From: JAHIVB01 sp964574705
GTDB lineage: Bacteria; Bacillota_I; Bacilli_A; Izemoplasmatales; Hujiaoplasmataceae
Assembly: GCA_964574705.1 (NCBI GenBank)
Contig: CAZNOO010000029.1
Location: 1 to 17,342, forward strand
Length of the DNA stretch: 17,342 bases
Direction: 5' to 3'
Below the pieces are notes generated by a model. That model had not been told where the DNA came from and did no database searches. It worked only from the letters and a program-made list of their open reading frames with translations. Positions 11,888-17,342 of the stretch are shown here, one piece after another. The translations under genes and the position numbers were made by a program. Within the stretch, counting starts at the first letter, position 1. Every line of letters begins with the position of its first letter.

Positions 11888-14329
11888 ATGAAATTACGTT
11901 CCCTCATCTTGCTCCTGATTACGATGTTTTTGATACTCGTCGCAGGGGTCATCGGATTTTTTCAACTTGATCCTTCCACTGCCCTATGGGTTAAAATCGC
12001 ATATGGCTTTTTAGTTGTACTCGCTCCTGTGATCATTGGAATCGCAATGATTTTGAGCAGAAGAAGAATTTCAAGAATTGCTTCCTTGGAAGAAAAAATC
12101 AAAGAGATGAATTTGTTAAACAAAAGATTAAAGAATTCAGAAGATATCGCATTAAATTACTTACCTGTCGGAATGGTCATCTATGACGACACTTTCACCA
12201 TTTCGTGGGCAAACAACGCTGCGAAAGAATACTTCTCAAATGTACTGACCGGAAGAAAACTCGGCGTCGTTCACGACGAACTCTCCAAGCTCGTCGAGAA
12301 ACGAGAAGGACGTTCAATTGTATCTATCTATGATCATGAATATGAAATGGTCCACTATCCGAAAAACAAATGCGTTTATTTGTTTGAAGTATCAGAACGG
12401 GAAGAAACCAAGAAACGTCTTCGTGAGAAGATGAACACGATTGGTGTCATGTCTTTGGACAATCTTTCTGAAGCGACTCAAAACATGGACTTCCAGGAAA
12501 AAACGGTTGTTCAAGGGAAGTTCTTGAATGCGATTGACAATTGGTGCAAGAAACATCATATCTATTTCATCAATTTGCGTCCAGAAAAAAGTGTTTTGCT
12601 TTTTTCAAGAAAGCAATTAGATGAACTAATCAAAGAAGATTTCAAACTGCTAGATGAAGTCAATGCCATCTCTACTTCTAATGACATCAGAGTCAGCATA
12701 TCGCTAGGTATCGCATCGAGTGATGTTGATATTGACGATTTGGGAGACCAGGCTGAAGTTGCATTGAAACTCGCTCTAGGACGAGGCGGAGACCAAGTCG
12801 TCGTCAATATCCAGAATCAACCTTTGCGTTTCTTTGGAGGCAAAAGCAACACCGCTGAGAAGAGAACAAAGATTACGGCGAAGATCAATTCAAGGGCATT
12901 GTCAGAAATCATTCAAAAACATGAAAAAGTCTTTATCATGCCACATAAATCAACGGACATCGACGCTTTAGGCGGAAGTGTCGGTTTATTACAACTGGCT
13001 TTATCCGAAGGCAAAGACGCAAAAATCGTATTAGACTTTGACGATATTGACCAGACTTGTCAAAAAGTCGTCAATATGCTCAATCGAGAATACGTCAAAC
13101 TGCTTTCATACTTCATTGATCCAGATGATGCATTGGGTGAAGTCAATTCCGATTCACTTGTTATCGTTATGGACCATCATTCCCCCGTTCAATCAAACGC
13201 GCCAAAACTGCTTGAAAGAACGAAATACATTATCGTCATTGACCATCACAGAAGGATTGACAATATCTTAAGTGAAGTATTGTTAAACTACGTTGAACCT
13301 TATGCTTCTAGTTCAGCAGAACTCGTGATTGAACTAATTGACTTATATCACCAAGAAATTCAAATCGATCCATTCGAGGCGACGATGATGCTCGCCGGAA
13401 TGATGATCGATACCAATAATTTCACTTACCGGACCGGAGTCCGTACGTTTGAAGCGGCAGCGCTTTTAAAACAATACGGTGCCGATCCTTTCAAAGCAAG
13501 ACTGATTTTGAGAGAATCTCTAGACGACATCAAGACAAAATCCAATCTTGTCAATCAAGCGAAAATCATCAACAATCACTTTGCAATTACAGCTCTCGCT
13601 ACTGAGAGCAAAACCGATCGCGTTCAACTTGCAAAAACAGCAGACGAACTTTTGGAAATCGATAATATCATCGCTTCGTTCGCCCTTGGAAACATTGGCA
13701 ACGATACGATTGCGATTTCCGCAAGAAGCATCGACAAATTCAACGTTCAACTGATCATGGAACAATTTGGCGGAGGTGGGCATTTAAACAATGCGGCAGC
13801 TCAAGTTCAAAATGAAACCATGGAACATCTGATTGGAAGGATCGAAACCATTATCGAATCAACGTTCAAGGAGGAATCATTGATGAAACTTATTTTAGTC
13901 AAAGACGTCAAAGGAAAAGGGAAAAAAGGTGAAGTCATCGAAGTCGCTAGCGGATTCGGAAACTATCTTCTTTCTTCCAAACAGGCGATTGAAGCCAGCA
14001 ATGCTAATTTAAAATCCCTCGAAGACGCTAGAGAAACAGTTGAAAAAGAAGCTCAAGCCGAACTCGAATTTGCAAAGAAAATGAAAGATGAAGTTGAAAA
14101 CGCACCGATTAAGCTTTATGTTAAAATCGGTGAAACTGGAAAATTATTTGGCGCAATCAATTCAAAACAAATTGCAGAAGAATTAAAAATCCAGTATAAT
14201 ATTGAGATAGACAAACGTAAAATCGTGATGGATGACAACATCCATTCACTCGGCTCTTACAAGATTCCTTTGAAGTTGCATAAAGAAGTGACTGCAGTCA
14301 TCAATTTACAGGTATTGGAAGAGAAATAA
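11888..14329 (+). CDS. gdpP-rplI: Fusion ORF: c-di-AMP phosphodiesterase GdpP + ribosomal protein bL9
   Basis: One uninterrupted 813-codon ORF. Residues 1-665 are GdpP, which hydrolyses cyclic di-AMP. They comprise two membrane helices (about 5-28, 35-58), a degenerate PAS region (about 85-170), a degenerate GGDEF domain ending ALGRGGDQVVV, and a DHH/DHHA1 phosphodiesterase with H353, D357, D359, D429-H430-H431, D452-H453-H454, D508 and GGGGH (628-632). Residues 666-813 are a complete bL9. GdpP is normally a separate protein of about 655 aa and L9 about 148 aa. Here no stop lies between them, only the seam ESTFKEESL-MKLIL. A strong Shine-Dalgarno sits inside the GdpP tail, so L9 is probably also made alone. 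The DHH catalytic residues look intact. The upstream site ACGAGG and promoter at 11844-11852 support the ATG. dnaB follows after 21 bases. Confidence 0.93.
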   Translation: MKLRSLILLLITMFLILVAGVIGFFQLDPSTALWVKIAYGFLVVLAPVIIGIAMILSRRRISRIASLEEKIKEMNLLNKRLKNSEDIALNYLPVGMVIYDDTFTISWANNAAKEYFSNVLTGRKLGVVHDELSKLVEKREGRSIVSIYDHEYEMVHYPKNKCVYLFEVSEREETKKRLREKMNTIGVMSLDNLSEATQNMDFQEKTVVQGKFLNAIDNWCKKHHIYFINLRPEKSVLLFSRKQLDELIKEDFKLLDEVNAISTSNDIRVSISLGIASSDVDIDDLGDQAEVALKLALGRGGDQVVVNIQNQPLRFFGGKSNTAEKRTKITAKINSRALSEIIQKHEKVFIMPHKSTDIDALGGSVGLLQLALSEGKDAKIVLDFDDIDQTCQKVVNMLNREYVKLLSYFIDPDDALGEVNSDSLVIVMDHHSPVQSNAPKLLERTKYIIVIDHHRRIDNILSEVLLNYVEPYASSSAELVIELIDLYHQEIQIDPFEATMMLAGMMIDTNNFTYRTGVRTFEAAALLKQYGADPFKARLILRESLDDIKTKSNLVNQAKIINNHFAITALATESKTDRVQLAKTADELLEIDNIIASFALGNIGNDTIAISARSIDKFNVQLIMEQFGGGGHLNNAAAQVQNETMEHLIGRIETIIESTFKEESLMKLILVKDVKGKGKKGEVIEVASGFGNYLLSSKQAIEASNANLKSLEDARETVEKEAQAELEFAKKMKDEVENAPIKLYVKIGETGKLFGAINSKQIAEELKIQYNIEIDKRKIVMDDNIHSLGSYKIPLKLHKEVTAVINLQVLEEK
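13868..13874 (+). promoter_or_regulatory. Internal ribosome binding site for bL9
   Basis: AAGGAGG lies inside the gdpP reading frame (codons Lys-Glu-Glu), 8 nt before the in-frame ATG at 13883. This is optimal placement. A TGA overlapping that ATG (TGATG) exists one frame over (+1). Confidence 0.8.
13883..14329 (+). CDS. rplI: 50S ribosomal protein bL9, predicted internal start
   Basis: Starting at the internal ATG gives 148 aa, the normal bL9 length. The N-terminal rRNA-binding domain begins MKLILVKDVKGKGKKGE; a long connecting helix (about 40-75) and the C-terminal domain (about 80-148, with GKLFGAINSKQIAEEL) follow. The usual GYARNxLxPKGLA loop reads GFGNYLLSSKQA, one residue shorter. The strong AAGGAGG at 13868-13874 and the fact that bL9 is needed about once per ribosome argue that this product is translated separately from the fusion. 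Independent initiation is inferred, not shown. Confidence 0.75.
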   Translation: MKLILVKDVKGKGKKGEVIEVASGFGNYLLSSKQAIEASNANLKSLEDARETVEKEAQAELEFAKKMKDEVENAPIKLYVKIGETGKLFGAINSKQIAEELKIQYNIEIDKRKIVMDDNIHSLGSYKIPLKLHKEVTAVINLQVLEEK

Positions 14330-14350
14330 AACCAGCAAGCGGAGGTCCTT

Positions 14351-15715
14351 ATGGAACGAAAAGTCCCACAAAACATCGAAGCGGAACAAGCCGTTCTAGG
14401 CGCGGTCTTTTTTGACCAACAGGTGATGAAAACCATTCAGGATAAACTTACCGAAGAAGATTTCTACTCCCCGAATCACCAAGTGATTTTCAGGGTCATG
14501 AAGTCTTTATTTCAGGATGGAATCTCGATTGACTATACTACCCTTACCGACCGTTTGGAAAGTCAAAATAACCTTGTTAAATCCGGAGGCATTGAATACA
14601 TCTCCGGTTTGATTGACGCTGTTCCATCGATTGCGAACTTACTCAATCACATCAATATCGTTAAGGACAAATCGATTGTCAGAAAAATCCAAGACTCCTG
14701 CAGAAGAATCATTGAAGATTCCTATGAGACAGAAAATACACCAGATTTCATCGATGATGTCGAGCGAGACATCATCGCCATCACCAAAGAGAAAAGAACT
14801 TCCGATTTCAAGCAAGTAGGAGAGATTGCTTCCCTGCAAGTTGAAAAGATTGCCGAACAAGCTCAAATTGGTGGTATGGTTACAGGTCTTGATACGAAAT
14901 ACCATGAACTCAATCGATATACCCTTGGACTTCAACCAAGTGATTTATTAATTGTCGCTGCACGTCCGTCCATGGGTAAAACCGCTTTTGCTTTAAATCT
15001 CGCATTAAATGTCGCAAGAAACCCTGACAAACCGCATGTTGCTTTCTTCAGTTTGGAAATGGGTGTAGACCAACTTTGTATGCGTCTTTTAGCTTGCCAA
15101 GCACAGGTCGACAACTTTAGAATGAGACAAGGAAACTTATCTTCTGGTGAATGGGAAAAAATCCATTTCGCCGTTGATGCGCTTTCTTCATTAAATATGT
15201 ATTTTGACGACTCAGGTACGGTAAACGTCTTAGACTTAAGAAGTAAATGCCGTAAATTAAAACAAGAAGACAAACTTGATTTAATCATCGTCGACTACTT
15301 ACAACTATTAAGTGGATCGAAACATAACCAAGCAAACCGTGTTCAGGAAGTTTCTGAAATCAGCCGTGTCTTGAAAGAAACGGCGAGAGAATTGAAAGTC
15401 CCTGTCGTTGCTTTGTCTCAGTTATCTCGTTCCATTGAAACAAGAAGTGACAAGACTCCGGTTATGGCCGACCTTCGTGAATCTGGATCCATTGAGCAGG
15501 ATGCCGATATCATTATGTTCTTGTATCGCGCCGAAGTTTATGAACAAGAAACAACCAAGAAAAACCAAGTTGATATTTCAATCGCGAAGAACCGAAGCGG
15601 TACGATTGGCAACTTTGTTCTTCTATTCAATAAAAACATGTCAACCTTCAGCAATGTCCACACATCAACTTCAGGAGACGCGTTTGAACGCGATTCCTAC
15701 AGTGGAGACATCTAG
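14351..15715 (+). CDS. dnaB: Replicative DNA helicase DnaB
   Basis: 454-aa hexameric 5'-to-3' helicase of the replication fork (called dnaC in Bacillus). The N-terminal DnaB domain (about 5-105) begins PQNIEAEQAVLGAVFFDQ. A linker follows, then the RecA-like ATPase with Walker A RPSMGKT (205-211), the FSLEMG segment, Walker B LIIVDYLQLLSG (D315), the SQLSRSIETR stretch and SGSIEQDADIIMFLYR with the arginine-finger region. No intein or insertion is seen. GGAGG lies 8 nt before the ATG. It follows rplI by 21 bases, as in the common Firmicutes gdpP-rplI-dnaB order. A short terminator-like hairpin overlaps its stop. Confidence 0.98.
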   Translation: MERKVPQNIEAEQAVLGAVFFDQQVMKTIQDKLTEEDFYSPNHQVIFRVMKSLFQDGISIDYTTLTDRLESQNNLVKSGGIEYISGLIDAVPSIANLLNHINIVKDKSIVRKIQDSCRRIIEDSYETENTPDFIDDVERDIIAITKEKRTSDFKQVGEIASLQVEKIAEQAQIGGMVTGLDTKYHELNRYTLGLQPSDLLIVAARPSMGKTAFALNLALNVARNPDKPHVAFFSLEMGVDQLCMRLLACQAQVDNFRMRQGNLSSGEWEKIHFAVDALSSLNMYFDDSGTVNVLDLRSKCRKLKQEDKLDLIIVDYLQLLSGSKHNQANRVQEVSEISRVLKETARELKVPVVALSQLSRSIETRSDKTPVMADLRESGSIEQDADIIMFLYRAEVYEQETTKKNQVDISIAKNRSGTIGNFVLLFNKNMSTFSNVHTSTSGDAFERDSYSGDI

Positions 15716-15735
15716 CAGTCAACCGACTGTTTTTT
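15714..15735 (+). terminator. Weak intrinsic terminator after dnaB
   Basis: AGCAGTC, loop AACC, GACTGTT: about 7 bp including one G-U pair, followed by a T run (15730-15735). The stem begins within the dnaB TAG stop. The stem is short, so read-through into prfA is likely. Confidence 0.55.
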
Positions 15736-15780
15736 GTTTGATTTACCGCTGTAAAAAATATGTGAGGAGAAAATAAAATT

Positions 15781-16848
15781 ATGTTAAGTGAAAGACTAGA
15801 CCAAATAGAGGAAAGATACGACGAAATCAACAAAATGTTGATGGACCCGTCGAATTCTACCGATATCAAAAAACTAACGATGTTGTCAAAAGAACAAAGA
15901 CAACTCGAAAAAACGGTACTCAAATACCGTGAATACAAACAATTGACTCAAGACTCAACGGATTTAAAAGAATTATTAAAAGATACCGACGATGAACTCA
16001 AAGAAATGATGGAAATGGAACTCAAAGAGATCCATGATAAACTTCCTTTGCTTGAAGAAGAGCTGCATTTGCTATTAATCCCGAAGGATCCAAACGATGA
16101 AAAAAACGTTATCGTTGAAATCCGTGGCGCTGCCGGAGGAGATGAAGCAAACATCTTTGCAGGAGATTTATTCCGGATGTACAATAAATTCGCTGAATCA
16201 AAAGGCTGGAAAGTTGAAATGCTTTATGCGGATCCGCAAGAAGCCGGTGGCTTCTCGCAGATTGAATTCCAAGTCAGTGGAGATTCGGTTTATTCGTATA
16301 TGAAATATGAAAGTGGCGTTCATCGTGTCCAACGCGTTCCTTTAACGGAATCGGCAGGACGCATTCATACTTCAACCGCAACAGTTTTAGTTGTACCGGA
16401 AGCGGAAGAATTTGAGTATGACATCGATGTCGCCGATGTAAGAGTCGACACCTTCTGTTCCAGTGGACCTGGTGGACAATCTGTTAATACGACGAAGTCT
16501 GCCGTACGTTTGACGCATGAACCAACGGGAACTGTTGTACAATGCCAGGACGGAAAAAGCCAACATGAAAACAAGGCTTCCGCAATGAAAATCTTAAGAA
16601 GCCGTTTATATGACAGAATGCTTCAAGAAAAACTCGATAAAGAAGGCGACGAACGTCGCAGTAAAATCGGTACGGGTGACCGTAGCGAAAAGATTAGAAC
16701 TTACAATTATCCACAAAACCGGATAACCGACCATCGAATCAATTTCACGATTCAACAACTTGACCGAATCATCGATGGAAGACTGGACCCCGTCATTGAA
16801 GCATTGATTGGTGAAGAGCAGAAGCGTAAGCTTCAGAAGCAAGAATAA
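15781..16848 (+). CDS. prfA: Peptide chain release factor 1
   Basis: 355-aa class I release factor reading UAA and UAG. The codon-recognition tripeptide of RF1 (PxT) reads PLT at 187-189, in HRVQRVPLTESAGRIHTS. The catalytic GGQ is at 231-233 (SGPGGQSVNTTKSAVRLTH). The N-terminal coiled domain is normal. GAGGAG lies about 11 nt before the ATG, slightly far. TAG stops are used in this window (the cinA-like gene, rpsR, dnaB), consistent with a working RF1. It overlaps prmC by one base, so the modifying enzyme is co-translated. Confidence 0.98.
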   Translation: MLSERLDQIEERYDEINKMLMDPSNSTDIKKLTMLSKEQRQLEKTVLKYREYKQLTQDSTDLKELLKDTDDELKEMMEMELKEIHDKLPLLEEELHLLLIPKDPNDEKNVIVEIRGAAGGDEANIFAGDLFRMYNKFAESKGWKVEMLYADPQEAGGFSQIEFQVSGDSVYSYMKYESGVHRVQRVPLTESAGRIHTSTATVLVVPEAEEFEYDIDVADVRVDTFCSSGPGGQSVNTTKSAVRLTHEPTGTVVQCQDGKSQHENKASAMKILRSRLYDRMLQEKLDKEGDERRSKIGTGDRSEKIRTYNYPQNRITDHRINFTIQQLDRIIDGRLDPVIEALIGEEQKRKLQKQE

Positions 16849-17342
16849 TGGCAAAGACTTTTCAAGAAGCTTTAAAAAAAGCAGAGCGAGACGCAAGACT
16901 CGCAAAGAAAGAAGCTTCTGCCGTAAAGAATCTTTTGCTTCATTTTTCTAGACTTGAACCCACAGAACTATATTTAAAATTTAATGAACCGATGAATCCT
17001 GATGCGTTAAAGGATTTTGAAGAAGCCGTTAAGAAATACATTGAAGAAAACATTCCTGTTCAATATTTGATTGGATATGTCTATTTTTATGGATATAAGT
17101 TTTCAGTTGATAATCATGTATTAATTCCTCGTTTTGAAACAGAAGAACTCGTTGCCAATATTTTAATGCAATATGATGACCAGTTTAATGGATTGCCAAT
17201 TAAACTCGTCGATATTGGAACGGGATCAGGATGTCTTGCAATTGCGTTAAAATTAGAAGAACCTTCATTTGAAGTCAGTGCTACTGATATCTCTATAGAA
17301 GCATTGGAAGTCGCAAAGAAAAATGCATCCAATTTGGATGCA
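16848..17342 (+). CDS. prmC: Release factor glutamine methyltransferase PrmC (partial, runs off window end)
   Basis: 165 codons are present and the 3' end lies beyond the window. PrmC methylates the Gln of the GGQ motif in RF1 and RF2 with SAM. The start ATG overlaps the prfA stop (TAATG). The N-terminal helical substrate-binding region (1-about 95) includes IPVQYLIGYVYFYGYKF. Next comes IPRFETEELV (family IPRPETE, here Phe for Pro). The SAM-binding motif I is DIGTGSGCLAIAL, followed by the acidic ATDISIEALEVAKKNA segment. The NPPY catalytic motif would lie downstream and is not in view. Genomic pairing with prfA is standard. Confidence 0.95.
   Translation, partial: MAKTFQEALKKAERDARLAKKEASAVKNLLLHFSRLEPTELYLKFNEPMNPDALKDFEEAVKKYIEENIPVQYLIGYVYFYGYKFSVDNHVLIPRFETEELVANILMQYDDQFNGLPIKLVDIGTGSGCLAIALKLEEPSFEVSATDISIEALEVAKKNASNLDA

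Noticed and set aside
15408..15776. 122-codon plus-strand ORF overlapping the end of dnaB
   Set aside because: It lies in another frame of dnaB and then runs through the terminator hairpin. The peptide is low in pattern and has no ribosome binding site.
1..17342. CRISPR array, tRNA/rRNA genes, insertion sequences, prophage or toxin-antitoxin genes
   Set aside because: Looked for on both strands; no repeat-spacer pattern, cloverleaf, transposase motif or phage protein was seen.

Overview
The window comes from a low-GC, fermentative, anaerobic bacterium of the Firmicutes/Mollicutes lineage. The inference rests on an NAD-linked [FeFe]-hydrogenase operon, Firmicutes-style gene orders (rpsF-ssb-rpsR; gdpP-rplI-dnaB; prfA-prmC), strong AGGAGG-type ribosome binding sites and sigma-A-type promoters. 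UGA is used as a stop: hydC, the DUF1295 gene and the 449-residue membrane protein gene end in TGA, and the Trp codons checked are TGG. This is therefore not a code-4 mycoplasma. An Izemoplasma-, Acholeplasma- or Haloplasma-like organism would fit, but the species cannot be named from the sequence.

Layout. (1) 1-3491, minus strand: hydC-hydB-hydA, a trimeric NADH-linked [FeFe]-hydrogenase. It reads away from a 330-base divergent promoter region (3492-3821) that may give it a leader of about 200 nt. (2) 3822-8259, plus strand: ychF, an N-terminally shortened CinA (KH-like + PncC domains), a DUF1295 membrane protein, a small lipoprotein and an MFS exporter, all closely spaced. (3) 8260-9461: rpsF-ssb-rpsR with a strong promoter, a structured leader and a bidirectional terminator. 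(4) 9460-11670, minus strand: three linked, unrecognised membrane-protein genes with their own promoter, lying in the opposite direction between two core operons. (5) 11888-15735, plus strand: a single 813-codon ORF joining the c-di-AMP phosphodiesterase GdpP in frame to ribosomal protein bL9, followed by dnaB. (6) 15781-end: prfA and the start of prmC, the methyltransferase that modifies the release factor encoded next to it.

How the parts relate. Most of the window is housekeeping: translation (S6, S18, L9, RF1, PrmC, YchF), replication (SSB, DnaB), c-di-AMP turnover (GdpP) and NAD-pool repair (PncC domain), plus hydrogen-evolving NADH reoxidation. The least explained items are the gdpP-rplI fusion with its own internal Shine-Dalgarno, the three-gene membrane operon, a shared 13-bp palindrome (TTGAA-N3-TTCAA) found in two promoter regions, the long hyd leader, and the DUF1295/lipoprotein/MFS group. 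I see no tRNA, rRNA, CRISPR array, insertion sequence or phage gene. I do not see strong evidence for a wholly new system; the membrane operon is the best candidate.
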